DNA of 64,000 nt from Pantoea sp. CCBC3-3-1 (GCF_007981265.1 NZ_CP034363.1:1922001-1986000); one strand, 5' to 3'; counted from the first letter of the stretch, positions 40,649-52,550 are shown. Notes: generated by a model from the sequence alone, not told the origin. Program-made: numbers and translations.

Positions 40649-40942
40649 TTAGGTTTTGCTGGCGGCCAGAAACTCGTCAAAACGTTGTATTTCAACCTCG
40701 GGTTTTTCTCCCAGTGCCATTTCACCCAGCCCCTCTGCCTGCTCACGGACTTTTTCTTCATCCAGTGCGCTAACGAGGCCAAAGCTGTTGGTTCCCAACT
40801 CAAAAGGATGGCCTTCTTTGTCATGAAGGCTGGTGGTAAATCCGCCATTGGTCAGAGCGCTGTTCAGCTCAAGCACATCAGAAAGTCCCTTTTCCTCGAA
40901 ACGGAAAGTGACAACATACTGTGTAACATCTGAATCACCCAT
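40649..40942 (-). CDS. ydiZ: Conserved small protein YdiZ
   Basis: A 97-residue soluble protein of unknown function. The assignment as YdiZ rests on size, on position next to yniA as in E. coli, and on the HPFELGTNSFGLVSALDEEKVR segment recalled from that family. It contains no signal peptide or membrane segment. AGGTGAATT precedes the ATG. In E. coli pfkB lies between ydiZ and ydiY; here it is absent and ydiY follows directly. Confidence 0.8.
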   Translation of the reverse strand: MGDSDVTQYVVTFRFEEKGLSDVLELNSALTNGGFTTSLHDKEGHPFELGTNSFGLVSALDEEKVREQAEGLGEMALGEKPEVEIQRFDEFLAASKT

Positions 40943-41186
40943 AATTCACCTCGTTGTTAAGCCATCGTTTTTTAGCATAGCTCACCTGGCCGCGTCCGAT
41001 CGGGCTATACTTTGCGCCGCCGGGGAAAGCGCTTCTCATTTCATTACTTTTTTTGCGGGTAACCAGGTGGAAAAATGCGATTTAATAAAATGTTACAACT
41101 CTTTCCATAAAAGGCATTGATCGTCTTTGAAAACTCTTCAGACTCACTCTTTTTTTCAACCTCAACAGCCGTATGGATCATATTTA

Positions 41187-41942
41187 ATGAAAGCGCTTAA
41201 TAAGTTGTCGGTCGTACTTTTACTTTCTGGCGGCGCCCTGTGCCATCAGGCTCTGGCGGATAACAATGTCTTCACGGTCATGGATGATCCTTCTACTGCC
41301 AAGAAAAATTTTGAAGGTAACGCTGCTGCGGGTTACCTCGCTCAAACCGGCAATACCACCAGTTCTTCACTAACTGCCAGCACCAATATGACCTGGTACC
41401 AGTCGCAGATGGCTTACAGCCTGTGGGGCAACGCCAGCAATACCTCTTCTAACGATGAGCGCTCTTCCGAAACCTATCAGGTGGGCGGTCGTTCGCGTTA
41501 TAACATCAACACGGCCGATTACCTGTTTGGTCAGGCAAGCTGGTTAAGCGATCGTTTCAATGGCTACGACGGACGTTCTATTCTGGCTGCCGGTTACGGT
41601 CGTCAGATCCTGAGCGGTCCGGTTCACTCACTGCGTCTGGAAGCCGGTCCTGGTGTGCGCTACGACGACTACCATGATGGCGGCCATGAAACGCAGGCAC
41701 TGGCTTATGGTGCGGCGAGCTACCAGTGGCAGCTGACCGATACCACTAAATTTATTCAGGGTGTTTCCGTGCTGGGCAGCGATGACACAACGGTAAACTC
41801 CGAAACCGGTTTACAGGTCGCGATCAACGCTCATTTCTCATTGAAGATGGCTTATAACGTTACCTGGAACCAGAATCCGCCGTCTTCTGCCCCGGATAAA
41901 ACCGATACCAAGACCACGATTCAGCTTTCTTACGCCATGTAA
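41187..41942 (+). CDS. ydiY: YdiY, DUF481 outer-membrane beta-barrel-like protein
   Basis: A 251-residue secreted protein of the YdiY/DUF481 family. The signal peptide MKALNKLSVVLLLSGGALCHQALA starts at 41187; an in-frame start at 41127 would bury this signal and was rejected. The mature protein alternates hydrophobic and polar residues (AGYLAQTGNTTSSSLTAS, LFGQASWLSDRFNGYDGRS) and ends in AM after strand TTIQLSY, as expected of a small barrel. E. coli ydiY is acid-inducible. Function unknown. Confidence 0.9.
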   Translation: MKALNKLSVVLLLSGGALCHQALADNNVFTVMDDPSTAKKNFEGNAAAGYLAQTGNTTSSSLTASTNMTWYQSQMAYSLWGNASNTSSNDERSSETYQVGGRSRYNINTADYLFGQASWLSDRFNGYDGRSILAAGYGRQILSGPVHSLRLEAGPGVRYDDYHDGGHETQALAYGAASYQWQLTDTTKFIQGVSVLGSDDTTVNSETGLQVAINAHFSLKMAYNVTWNQNPPSSAPDKTDTKTTIQLSYAM

Positions 41943-41988
41943 GAAAGCCTGTGGGTTATGCCAGGCATAACCCACACTCCTCCTGCCA

Positions 41989-42087
41989 TTATGCGCCCGG
42001 CATCCATGCGCCGCTGGCGATAAACCACACCAGCAGAGCAACACCCGTTATTCCCACTGCGGCGGGAAACAAATAACCAATTTTCAT
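41989..42087 (-). CDS. yoaK: YoaK-like 32-residue membrane micro-protein
   Basis: ATG at 42087 to the stop at 41989 encodes MKIGYLFPAAVGITGVALLVW and then FIASGAWMPGA. The product is one membrane helix with a short PGA tail. It resembles E. coli YoaK as remembered (starts MRIGIIFP, ends APGA, also 32 residues). A-rich AAAGAAAA precedes the ATG, a weak ribosome site. It is convergent with ydiY and divergent from thrS. Function unknown. Confidence 0.65.
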   Translation of the reverse strand: MKIGYLFPAAVGITGVALLVWFIASGAWMPGA

Positions 42088-42420
42088 TTTTTCTTTATCC
42101 GGAAGTGAGGGCCTCTGCGTAAGGACTCGTGCTGAGCGGAACGTTACCGGACAGCTTTTCAGCGAAACCGCAGATGACCACAAATAAGCCTTGTTAACTG
42201 ACAAATTTTTTTCGCGCCGTGCATTTGTTGGCCATGGCGTGTAAGATACTACTCCTTCAAAGGTTTTTGCTAAATGGCTGCTTTTGAATATGTGTATCAG
42301 GCTTGACACCGAATCAGCAAATGTGAGTTGATTTTAAGTGCCAGGTTGCTGGTATATAAGTAAATTTCAATTTTGTATGTAGCCTTGCGTATGGGTTACC
42401 ACTGCAAGTAAGGATGTATT
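42088..42420. promoter_or_regulatory. yoaK/thrS intergenic region with thrS leader
   Basis: A 333-bp gap without a protein gene. TAAGAT at 42242-42247 could be a -10 element of thrS, because it would give a leader of about 165 nt, close to that of E. coli thrS. No good -35 was seen. The 3' part contains the anticodon-like operator hairpin (listed separately). Confidence 0.45.
42379..42399 (+). promoter_or_regulatory. thrS translational operator, anticodon-mimic hairpin
   Basis: GUAGCC (42379-42384) pairs with GGUUAC (42394-42399). With one further U-G pair the loop is seven bases, UGCGUAU, carrying CGU exactly where tRNA-Thr has its anticodon. In E. coli ThrRS binds this leader domain and represses its own translation. 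It ends 21 bp before the thrS ATG, next to AAGGAU. Confidence 0.8.
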
Positions 42421-44349
42421 ATGCCTGTTATTACTCTTCCTGATGGAAGTCAGCGCTCTTTTGACCACGCCGTTAGCGTGATGGATATCGCCCAGGACAT
42501 CGGTCCGGGTCTGGCTAAAGCCTGTATCGCAGGCCGTGTGAATGGTGAACTGGTTGATGCTGTCGATCCCATCACCGAAGATGCACACGTTGCCATCATC
42601 ACTGCTAAAGATGAAGCAGGTCTGGAAATTATCCGCCACTCCTGCGCTCACCTGCTGGGTCATGCTATTAAGCAGCTGTGGCCAGATACTAAAATGGCGA
42701 TCGGTCCGGTTATCGACAACGGCTTCTACTATGACGTTGATATCGATCGTACTCTGACCCAGGAAGACATTGAGCAGCTGGAAAAGCGTATGCACCAGCT
42801 GGCTGAAACGAATTATGACGTCATCAAAAAGAAAGTGAGCTGGCAGGAAGCGCGTGACGCCTTCGCTGCTCGTGGCGAAACTTATAAGATGACCATTCTT
42901 GATGAAAACATCAGCCATGACGACCGTCCTGGCCTGTATCATCACGAAGAATATGTTGATATGTGCCGCGGGCCGCACGTGCCTAACATGCGCTTCTGCC
43001 ATCATTTTAAACTGCAGAAGATTTCCGGTGCTTACTGGCGTGGCGACAGCAACAACAAAATGCTACAGCGTATTTACGGTACGGCCTGGGCAGATAAAAA
43101 ACAGCTGGCAGCTTACCTGTTGCGTCTGGAAGAAGCGGCCAAGCGTGACCACCGTAAAATCGGCAAGCAGCTTGACCTGTACCATATGCAGGAAGAAGCG
43201 CCGGGCATGGTGTTCTGGCACAATGATGGCTGGACTATTTTCCGTGAGCTGGAAGTCTTTGTCCGTAGCAAACTGACTGAGTACGATTATCAGGAAGTGA
43301 AAGGTCCATTGATGATGGATCGCGTGCTGTGGGAAAAAACCGGTCACTGGGAAAACTATAAAGAAGCCATGTTCACGACCTCTTCTGAGAACCGTGAATA
43401 CTGCATTAAACCAATGAATTGCCCTGGACACGTGCAGATTTTCAATCAGGGTCTAAAATCATACCGCGACCTGCCTTTGCGTATGGCCGAGTTTGGTAGC
43501 TGCCACCGTAATGAACCTTCTGGTGCGCTGCATGGTCTGATGCGCGTGCGTGGCTTTACTCAGGACGATGCGCATATCTTCTGTACAGAAGAGCAGGTAC
43601 GTACTGAAGTAAACAGCTGCATCCGTATGGTTTACGACATGTACAGCACGTTCGGTTTTGAAAAAATCGTGGTGAAACTGTCTACCCGTCCGGTGAAGCG
43701 CATTGGTTCTGATGAGCAATGGGATCGTGCCGAGGCTGACCTGGCTGCCGCGCTGAAAGAGAACGATATTCCGTTCGAGTATCAGCCGGGCGAGGGCGCG
43801 TTTTATGGCCCTAAAATTGAATTTACCCTGCATGACTGCCTGGATCGCGCATGGCAGTGTGGTACCGTTCAGCTCGACTTCTCTCTGCCGGGCCGTTTGA
43901 GTGCTTCCTATGTAGGTGAAAATAATGAACGTCAGGTGCCGGTGATGATTCACCGTGCGATTCTGGGTTCAGTGGAGCGCTTTATCGGTATTTTGACCGA
44001 AGAGTATGCCGGTTTCTTCCCGACCTGGCTCGCTCCTGTACAAGTTGTGGTGATGAATATCACCGATGGCCAGTCCGAATATGTTGCAGAATTGACCCAA
44101 AAACTTCAGAATGCGGGCATTCGTGTAAAAGCGGACTTGAGAAACGAGAAGATTGGCTTTAAAATCCGCGAGCACACTTTACGTCGTGTCCCGTATATGT
44201 TGGTCTGTGGTGATAAAGAGGTGGAAGCAGGCAAAGTTGCCGTTCGCACCCGCCGTGGTAAAGACCTGGGCAGCATGGACGTAAACGAAGTGATCGCGAA
44301 GCTGCAGGAAGAAATACGCAGTCGCAATCTTCATCAACTGGAGGAATAA
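42421..44349 (+). CDS. thrS: Threonyl-tRNA synthetase
   Basis: Charges tRNA-Thr and hydrolyses mis-formed Ser-tRNA-Thr. It has 642 residues, equal to E. coli ThrRS. Domains in order: TGS (1-61), editing domain with [10 protein letters not shown] (His73/His77), class II core with [12 protein letters not shown] (zinc Cys), [30 protein letters not shown] (motif 2) and [14 protein letters not shown] (motif 3), and a C-terminal anticodon-binding domain from about 535. AAGGATGTATT precedes the ATG. It is first in thrS-infC-rpmI-rplT and controlled by its leader. Confidence 0.99.
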   Translation: MPVITLPDGSQRSFDHAVSVMDIAQDIGPGLAKACIAGRVNGELVDAVDPITEDAHVAIITAKDEAGLEIIRHSCAHLLGHAIKQLWPDTKMAIGPVIDNGFYYDVDIDRTLTQEDIEQLEKRMHQLAETNYDVIKKKVSWQEARDAFAARGETYKMTILDENISHDDRPGLYHHEEYVDMCRGPHVPNMRFCHHFKLQKISGAYWRGDSNNKMLQRIYGTAWADKKQLAAYLLRLEEAAKRDHRKIGKQLDLYHMQEEAPGMVFWHNDGWTIFRELEVFVRSKLTEYDYQEVKGPLMMDRVLWEKTGHWENYKEAMFTTSSENREYCIKPMNCPGHVQIFNQGLKSYRDLPLRMAEFGSCHRNEPSGALHGLMRVRGFTQDDAHIFCTEEQVRTEVNSCIRMVYDMYSTFGFEKIVVKLSTRPVKRIGSDEQWDRAEADLAAALKENDIPFEYQPGEGAFYGPKIEFTLHDCLDRAWQCGTVQLDFSLPGRLSASYVGENNERQVPVMIHRAILGSVERFIGILTEEYAGFFPTWLAPVQVVVMNITDGQSEYVAELTQKLQNAGIRVKADLRNEKIGFKIREHTLRRVPYMLVCGDKEVEAGKVAVRTRRGKDLGSMDVNEVIAKLQEEIRSRNLHQLEE

Positions 44350-44904
<555 letters not shown>

Positions 44905-44923
44905 GCCATAAAGTGACCGCGAC

Positions 44924-44943
44924 CCGACGGTGTATGCCGTCGG
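44924..44943 (+). promoter_or_regulatory. Hairpin in the infC-rpmI spacer
   Basis: CCGACGG and CCGTCGG pair around TGTATG, about 55 bp before rpmI. In E. coli, L20 represses rpmI-rplT translation by binding structures in this part of the mRNA, so the stem is probably part of that operator. It could also attenuate transcription. Confidence 0.5.
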
Positions 44944-44998
44944 ATTGTTGTCCGCCTGTCTGTTTTATTTTATTAACAATGCGAAGTGGATGTTTTAA

Positions 44999-45196
<198 letters not shown>

Positions 45197-45237
45197 GTAA
45201 TTTTTTTTTAAATCAGAATATTAAACAGGAGAGCTAA

Positions 45238-45594
<357 letters not shown>

Positions 45595-45604
45595 GTCAGG
45601 TGAA

Positions 45605-45633
45605 AGAGGGAGCTGGTCTCCCTCTTTTATTTT
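45605..45633 (+). terminator. Terminator after rplT
   Basis: AGAGGGAG and CTCCCTCT form a perfect 8-bp stem around CTGGT, followed by TTTATTTT. It begins 11 bp after the rplT stop and ends the thrS-infC-rpmI-rplT unit. Confidence 0.93.
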
Positions 45634-45652
45634 GTGTAACTTAAGCAATTTG

Positions 45653-45681
45653 TTGACATTTTTATCCATGCGTTTTTCAAT
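45653..45681 (+). promoter_or_regulatory. Promoter of pheM-pheS-pheT-ihfA
   Basis: A consensus -35 TTGACA (45653-45658) is followed after 17 bp by TTCAAT (45676-45681). It lies just after the rplT terminator and 41 bp before pheM, the same layout as in E. coli. Confidence 0.7.
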
Positions 45682-45721
45682 AGGGCGCTGATACGGCAAA
45701 TGACAACAAGGTAATACAAGC

Positions 45722-45763
45722 ATGAACGCGAATTTTCGTTTCTTTTTTTACTTTAGCACCTGA
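45722..45763 (+). CDS. pheM: Phenylalanyl-tRNA synthetase operon leader peptide
   Basis: A 13-codon ORF encoding [13 protein letters not shown], against [14 protein letters not shown] in E. coli (one residue shorter). Five of the 13 codons are Phe (four clustered around Arg/Tyr). Translation of these codons senses charged tRNA-Phe and sets which RNA hairpin forms downstream. It is too short for standard gene calling. Confidence 0.95.
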   Translation: [13 protein letters not shown]

Positions 45764-45810
45764 ACATCGGGGGCTTTTGCGCAAAGAAAAGAAACGAAAA
45801 ATCGCGCTGA

Positions 45811-45838
45811 AAGCCTCCCTCGTGGAGGCTTTTTTATT
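45811..45838 (+). terminator. pheM attenuator terminator
   Basis: AAGCCTCC pairs with GGAGGCTT around CTCGT and is followed by TTTTTATTT. It lies 47 bp after pheM and 77 bp before pheS. Ribosome stalling at the Phe codons would favour an alternative pairing with upstream RNA and let transcription pass into pheST. Confidence 0.92.
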
Positions 45839-45875
45839 TCCGGCGTAGCAAATCCAGGACAGAGTCGTCCCATAA

Positions 45876-46898
<1,023 letters not shown>

Positions 46899-46913
46899 GG
46901 GCGGGTTATTCCA

Positions 46914-49301
46914 ATGAAATTCAGCGAACTCTGGTTACGTGAGTGGGTTAACCCGTCTGTTGACAGTGCAGCACTGAGTGAACAAATCACCATGGCCGGT
47001 CTGGAAGTGGACGGCGTGGATGCAGTAGCCGGTGCTTTTCACGGCGTAGTTGTGGGTGAAGTGGTAGAGTGCGGCCAGCATCCTAATGCAGACAAACTGC
47101 GCGTAACAAAAATCAACACAGGTGGCGATCGCCTGCTGGATATTGTTTGTGGCGCACCGAACTGCCGCCAGGGCTTAAAAGTGGCCGTCGCCACCGTCGG
47201 TGCCGTACTGCCGGGTGATTTCAAAATCAAAGCGGCTAAGCTGCGCGGTGAGCCTTCTGAAGGCATGCTGTGTTCCTTCTCCGAGCTGGGTATTTCTGAC
47301 GATCACAACGGGATTATTGAACTGCCGCTGGATGCGCCTGTCGGCACGGATATTCGTGAATATCTGAAGCTCGACGACAGCACGATTGAAATCAGCGTGA
47401 CGCCTAACCGGGCTGACTGTTTAGGCATTATTGGCGTTGCCCGCGACGTCGCCGTACTGAATAAAATGTCGCTGACCGAGCCACAAATTTCGCCGGTTGC
47501 CGCAACTATTCAGGATACTTTCCCAATCCGTGTCGATGCTGTCGATGCCTGCCCACGTTATCTGGGCCGCGTAATCAAAGGCGTTAACGTTAAGGCAGCA
47601 ACACCGCTGTGGATGCGTGAGAAGCTGCGTCGTTGCGGTATTCGCTCTATCGATCCGATCGTTGATATCACCAACTTCGTGCTGCTTGAGCTGGGCCAGC
47701 CGATGCACGCTTTCGATCTGGATCGCATTGACGGCGGCATTATCGTGCGGATGGCAGAAGAGGGCGAAACCCTGACGCTGCTGGACGGCACGGAAGCCAA
47801 ACTGAACGCCGATACGCTGGTTATCGCCGACCACCATAAAGCGCTGGCAATGGGCGGCATCTTTGGCGGCGAGCACTCTGGCGTCAATGAAGAAACCACC
47901 AACGTACTGTTTGAGTGCGCCTTCTTCAGCCCGCTGTCAATCACCGGCCGTGCTCGCCGTCATGGCCTGCATACCGATGCCTCTCATCGCTACGAGCGTG
48001 GTGTCGATCCACAGCTGCAGCTGAAAGCGATGGAGCGTGCTACACGCCTGCTGCTGGATATCTGTGGTGGTGAGGCAGGTCCGGTCATCGATCAGACTAA
48101 CCCGGCGTCATTGCCAGCACGCGCAACCATTACGCTGCGCCGTGAAAAATTGGATCGCCTGATCGGTCATGTTATTTCTGACAGCGAAGTGAGCGATATC
48201 CTGAATCGTTTAGGCTGTGAAGTCACGGAAGGGCAAGGCAGCTGGCAGGCAGTCGCGCCATCGTGGCGTTTCGATATGCAAATCGAAGAAGACCTGGTGG
48301 AAGAAGTTGCCCGTGTTTACGGCTACAACAATATTCCTGATGTGCCGGTTCAGGCTGGTCTGATTATGACCTCGCATCGTGAAGCCAATCTGTCGCTGAA
48401 GCGTGTGAAAGCGCTGCTGGTGGACAAAGGTTATCAGGAAGCGATCACCTACAGCTTTGTTGATCCTAAAGTTCAGGCGCTGCTGCATCCGGGCTTTGAT
48501 CCTCTGGTACTGCCCAGCCCAATCTCGGTTGAAATGTCGGCGATGCGCCTCTCTTTATGGACAGGCCTGCTTTCTGCCGTGGTTTACAATCAAAATCGCC
48601 AGCAAAGTCGCGTGCGTCTTTTTGAAAGCGGATTGCGCTTTGTCCCTGATACACAGGCAAACCTCGGTATCCGACAGGATGTTATGCTGGCGGGTGTGAT
48701 CAGCGGTACGCGATATGAAGAGCACTGGGATCTGGCGCGTGAGTCATTTGACTTCTATGATTTAAAAGGTGATTTAGAGTCCGTGCTCGATTTAACGGGT
48801 AAACTGGCTGACATTCAGTTCCGTGCTGAGGCTAATCCAGCCCTGCATCCGGGACAGAGCGCCGCCATTTATTTACACGATGAGCGCATAGGTTATCTGG
48901 GTGTTGTGCATCCGGAACTTGAACGGAAACTGGATCTTAACGGCCGTACCGTGGTGTTCGAACTGGAGTGGGATAAGGTGTCAGACCGCGTCCTGCCTGA
49001 TGCGAGCGAGATTTCACGTTTCCCGGCAAACCGTCGCGATATCGCCGTATTGGTGGCTGAAAACGTCCCTGCAGCAGATATCATCGCCGAGTGTAAGAAA
49101 GTTGGCGTAAATCAGGTAGTTGGCGTAAACTTGTTTGACGTGTACCGCGGTAAGGGTGTAAATGAAGGTTTTAAGAGCCTCGCTATCAGCCTGATTTTGC
49201 AAGATACCGGCCGGACACTCGAAGAAGAGGAGATCGCTGCAACCGTCGCCAAATGTGTTGCGGCGTTAAAAGAGCGATTCCAGGCAACCTTGAGGGATTG
49301 A
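46914..49301 (+). CDS. pheT: Phenylalanyl-tRNA synthetase beta subunit
   Basis: 795 residues, the same as E. coli PheT. In order: an N-terminal tRNA-binding/OB domain ([23 protein letters not shown]), a B3/4 editing domain with the [10 protein letters not shown] region, B5 domains and a C-terminal ferredoxin-like anticodon-binding domain ([33 protein letters not shown]). The subunit is needed for tRNA binding and hydrolysis of Tyr-tRNA-Phe. It is 15 bp after pheS and 4 bp before ihfA, in one transcript. Confidence 0.99.
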
Positions 49302-49305
49302 ACCT

Positions 49306-49605
49306 ATGGCGCTTACAAAAGCTGAGATGTCTGAATATCTGTTTGAGAAGCTGGGGCTTAGCAAACGGGATGCCAAAGAGCTGGTAGAGCTGTTTTTTGA
49401 AGAAGTGCGTCGTGCTTTGGAGAACGGTGAACAGGTGAAACTGTCAGGATTTGGCAACTTCGACCTTCGCGACAAAAATCAACGTCCGGGACGTAATCCT
49501 AAGACCGGCGAAGATATTCCGATTACGGCGCGTCGCGTGGTGACTTTCCGGCCTGGGCAGAAGCTCAAAAGCCGGGTAGAAAACGCTACGCCGAAAGAAG
49601 ACTGA
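49306..49605 (+). CDS. ihfA: Integration host factor subunit alpha
   Basis: 99 residues, the DNA-bending alpha subunit of IHF. It begins [28 protein letters not shown] and has the DNA-intercalating proline arm in [47 protein letters not shown] precedes the ATG, and the gene is 4 bp after pheT, as in E. coli. IHF assists sigma-54 promoters, so it may help the ast promoter in this window. Confidence 0.99.
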
Positions 49606-49614
49606 CGCATCTAT

Positions 49615-49640
49615 AAAAGGCCGCTTTTGCGGCCTTTTTT
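49615..49640 (+). terminator. Terminator after ihfA
   Basis: AAAAGGCCGC and GCGGCCTTTT pair perfectly around TTTT and are followed by TT. It lies 10 bp after the ihfA stop and ends the pheMST-ihfA unit. Confidence 0.93.
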
Positions 49641-49717
49641 ATCGACGGCCCAAACCCACTTTCTTTTTCAGCGTTTCCCTCTAAAATCAACCTACTGATT
49701 TCATTAAGAACTCGCGA

Positions 49718-50701
49718 ATGACTCTGCTTTCACAACAGATGAAACTGGCTCGTCGCCATCAGCGCCGGTGGCTGGCTGCTCTTGTGCTGTTCAGCGTGAC
49801 GATGGCGATCCTCAGTCTTTGTACCGGCGACCGCTGGTTACCGCCGAACGTCTGGTTTAGTGATGAAGCTCGGCTGTTTGTCTGGCAGCTGCGTCTGCCG
49901 CGCACGCTGGCTGTTCTGTTAGTTGGCGCATCGCTGGCCGTCTGTGGCGTGGTGATGCAGGCACTGTTTGAAAACGCACTTGCGGAGCCAGGCCTGCTGG
50001 GCGTGGCGAACGGGGCCGGCGTAGGACTTGTATTGAGTATTTTTGCCGGTGTACAGATGCTGTGGCAGCTGAGTTTATTTGCAATAGCAGGCGCGCTGTT
50101 AGTCACCTTTATCCTGCTGCATTTTTCGCGCCGGCATCTTTCCAGCAGTCGGCTGTTGCTGGCTGGCGTGGCGCTTGGCATTATTTGTAGCGCCATCATG
50201 ACCTGGATAGTCTATTTCAGTACCAATCTGGATCTGCGTCAGCTGATGTACTGGATGATGGGCGGCTTTAGCGGCACGGACTGGCGCTATAGCGGTTTAC
50301 TGTTGGCGCTGTTGCCGGTATTGATCTGGCTCAGTACCCGCTGGCGGGTACTGAATCTGCTTGCGCTGGGCGAGGTTTCTGCGCAACAGCTGGGTTTGCC
50401 ACTTCTACTGTGGCGAAACATACTGGTGCTTGCCACTGGCTGGCTGACAGGCGTAAGCGTGGCGCTGGCAGGCGCTATCGGCTTTATTGGTTTGGTTATC
50501 CCACATATTTTGCGCCTTAACGGCATTCACGATCACCGAATGCTGTTACCCGCCTGTGCGCTGGCAGGCGGCGGCGTATTGCTGGCTGCCGATATCCTGG
50601 CACGCATAGCGATTGTATCGGCAGAATTGCCCATTGGCGTGGTGACGGCGACGCTGGGCGCGCCGGTTTTTATCTGGTTACTGTTACGCAACCGGCCGTA
50701 G
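49718..50701 (+). CDS. btuC: Vitamin B12 ABC transporter permease BtuC
   Basis: Inner-membrane permease of the BtuCD-F cobalamin importer. It has 327 residues (E. coli 326) and ten helices of the FecCD family. Typical stretches are [48 protein letters not shown] (segments read separately), [12 protein letters not shown] and [16 protein letters not shown], the loop that contacts BtuD. No B12 riboswitch was seen upstream. It is followed by btuE and btuD. Confidence 0.97.
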   Translation: MTLLSQQMKLARRHQRRWLAALVLFSVTMAILSLCTGDRWLPPNVWFSDEARLFVWQLRLPRTLAVLLVGASLAVCGVVMQALFENALAEPGLLGVANGAGVGLVLSIFAGVQMLWQLSLFAIAGALLVTFILLHFSRRHLSSSRLLLAGVALGIICSAIMTWIVYFSTNLDLRQLMYWMMGGFSGTDWRYSGLLLALLPVLIWLSTRWRVLNLLALGEVSAQQLGLPLLLWRNILVLATGWLTGVSVALAGAIGFIGLVIPHILRLNGIHDHRMLLPACALAGGGVLLAADILARIAIVSAELPIGVVTATLGAPVFIWLLLRNRP

Positions 50702-50744
50702 TCTCTGGCCGGTTTACTTCTCCCTTCTGATACAGGAACAATCC

Positions 50745-51290
50745 ATGACTATTTTTGATACAGAACTGGTGACGCTGGATGGTGAACCGACCTCGCTGGC
50801 TAAATGGCAGGGCCAGGTGCTGCTGGTGGTCAACGTTGCGTCTAAATGCGGTTTGACCCCGCAGTATGAGCAGCTGGAGAACATTCACAAAGCCTGGCAC
50901 GATCGGGGTTTCTCGGTACTGGGTTTCCCGTGTAACGCCTTCCTTGGGCAGGAGCCGGGCAGCGCAGAAGAGATCAAAACCTTTTGTAGTAGCACCTACG
51001 GGGTGACTTTCCCGCTGTTTGAAAAAATTGAGGTTAATGGTCCACAGCGTCATCCACTCTATCGCCAGCTTGTTGCGGCAAAGCCGGAAGCCGTTTCGCC
51101 GGAAAGCAGCGGTTTTCTGGAAAAAATGGTTAGCAAAGGGCGCGGTCCAAAGGAGACGGGCGATATCCTGTGGAACTTTGAAAAATTCCTGATTGGACGT
51201 GACGGCACGGTGATTCAGCGTTTCTCACCTGACATGACGCCGGAAGACCCTATCGTGATGGAAAGTATCAAAGCGGCGCTGGCGAAATAA
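50745..51290 (+). CDS. btuE: Glutathione peroxidase-family protein BtuE
   Basis: A 181-residue thiol peroxidase of the GPx family; E. coli BtuE is a thioredoxin/glutathione-dependent peroxidase and is not needed for B12 uptake despite its name. The peroxidatic Cys35 lies in VASKCGLTPQYEQLE; GFPCNAFLGQEPG and WNFEKFLIGRDG (active-site Trp/Asn) are intact. It is 43 bp after btuC and directly abuts btuD. Confidence 0.96.
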   Translation: MTIFDTELVTLDGEPTSLAKWQGQVLLVVNVASKCGLTPQYEQLENIHKAWHDRGFSVLGFPCNAFLGQEPGSAEEIKTFCSSTYGVTFPLFEKIEVNGPQRHPLYRQLVAAKPEAVSPESSGFLEKMVSKGRGPKETGDILWNFEKFLIGRDGTVIQRFSPDMTPEDPIVMESIKAALAK

Positions 51291-52022
51291 ATGCTGCTGC
51301 AATGCGAAGGCGTTGCGGTAGCGCAACGCCTGAGTTCCTTTAGCGTGCAGGTCAGGAAAGGGCAGCTGATTCACCTGCTGGGACCGAACGGGGCCGGAAA
51401 GAGTTCGTTGCTCGCCTGTCTTGCGGGTTTATTACCGGCGTCCGGCAAAATAGAATTTTTGGGGCAGCCGCTGAATCGCTGGTCAGGCTATGCGCTGGCC
51501 CGGCATCGCGCCTGGCTTACGCAACAGCAGATCCCTTCGGGGACTATGCCGGTTTGGCATTATCTTCAGATGCATCAGATCGGCGCTGATGACCGTACGT
51601 TAATGGCGCTGTGTGAAAGCTTCCAGCTGGATAATAAACTGACGCGTTCTCTGGATAAGCTTTCGGGCGGGGAGTGGCAGCGGGTGCGTCTGGTGGCGGT
51701 CTTCTGTCAGATGGCTCAGCCGCAGGGGCAGTTACTGTTGCTGGATGAGCCGCTTACCGGCCTGGATCTTGCCCAACAGGCCGCTTTCGATCGTTATATT
51801 AATGCGCAGGTGAACGCCGGGTTGACGGTCATCATGAGCGGGCACGATCTTAATCACAGCCTGCATCATGCACAACGTGTCTGGCTATTAAAAAACGGCG
51901 CGCTGGTACAACAGGGCAGCGCCGGGGAGGTTCTGCAACCGGCAACCCTGTCAGCGGTTTATGAGGTTCCTTTTAAGCGCCTGTGCATTGAAGGACAACA
52001 AATCCTGACGACATTCCTTTGA
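51291..52022 (+). CDS. btuD: Vitamin B12 ABC transporter ATPase BtuD
   Basis: 243-residue ATPase of the BtuCD importer, bound to the cytoplasmic face of BtuC. Walker A is GPNGAGKSS (31-39), the signature LSGGEWQRVRL, Walker B LLLLDEPLTGLD, and the switch His in IMSGHDLNHS. The ATG follows the btuE stop with no gap, so translation is probably coupled. E. coli BtuD has 249 residues. Confidence 0.97.
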   Translation: MLLQCEGVAVAQRLSSFSVQVRKGQLIHLLGPNGAGKSSLLACLAGLLPASGKIEFLGQPLNRWSGYALARHRAWLTQQQIPSGTMPVWHYLQMHQIGADDRTLMALCESFQLDNKLTRSLDKLSGGEWQRVRLVAVFCQMAQPQGQLLLLDEPLTGLDLAQQAAFDRYINAQVNAGLTVIMSGHDLNHSLHHAQRVWLLKNGALVQQGSAGEVLQPATLSAVYEVPFKRLCIEGQQILTTFL

Positions 52023-52091
52023 AAGCATGACGTATATTGTCGGCAGGCCTTTTCGTCAGTAAAGTAGTCACAACTTATGAGGGATCCTGTT

Positions 52092-52550
52092 ATGCGCTGC
52101 TGGTTTCTGTTTATTGCTTTCGTGCTCGCGGGTTGCAGCAGTCATGCGCCGCCGCCAAACGCGCGACTGTCTAACTCCATCACCGTTATCGCTCAACTGG
52201 ACGATCAGCTTAGCCAGTGGCATGGCACGCCTTATCGCTATGGCGGTATGGGACATGGTGGGGTGGACTGCTCCGGTTTTGTCTATCTGACTTTCCGCGA
52301 TCGTTTTGACTTACAATTACCGCGCACGACGTCTGCACAGACAGAAATTGGAACGCGAATTGCCAAAAAAGAGTTATTGCCCGGGGATTTAGTCTTTTTT
52401 AAAACGGGTGCGGGAGAAAATGGTCTGCATGTCGGCATTTACGATACCGACGATCGGTTTATTCATGCCTCGACCAGCCAGGGCGTTATCCGTTCTTCAT
52501 TAAATAATGTCTACTGGAAAAAAGTTTTCTGGCAGGCAAGGCGGATTTAG
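52092..52550 (+). CDS. nlpC: NlpC/P60-family lipoprotein NlpC
   Basis: A 152-residue lipoprotein with a cell-wall peptidase fold, presumed to cleave D-iGlu-mDAP stem-peptide bonds. The lipobox is VLAGC (Cys15). The catalytic triad is visible: Cys60 in GVDCSGF, His in GLHVGIY, and His in FIHAST. PGDLVFFKTG is also conserved. The ATG at 52092 follows AGGG and gives a proper signal; the ATG at 52077 has no ribosome site. It continues btuCED as in E. coli. Confidence 0.95.
   Translation: MRCWFLFIAFVLAGCSSHAPPPNARLSNSITVIAQLDDQLSQWHGTPYRYGGMGHGGVDCSGFVYLTFRDRFDLQLPRTTSAQTEIGTRIAKKELLPGDLVFFKTGAGENGLHVGIYDTDDRFIHASTSQGVIRSSLNNVYWKKVFWQARRI

Noticed and set aside
42367-43005. 212-codon frame on the minus strand over the thrS leader and 5' end
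   Set aside because: Overlaps conserved thrS coding sequence and its operator; no family resemblance.
49606-49717. Possible cobalamin riboswitch before btuC
   Set aside because: The gap is only 112 bp, is largely filled by the ihfA terminator, and shows no B12-box-like sequence.
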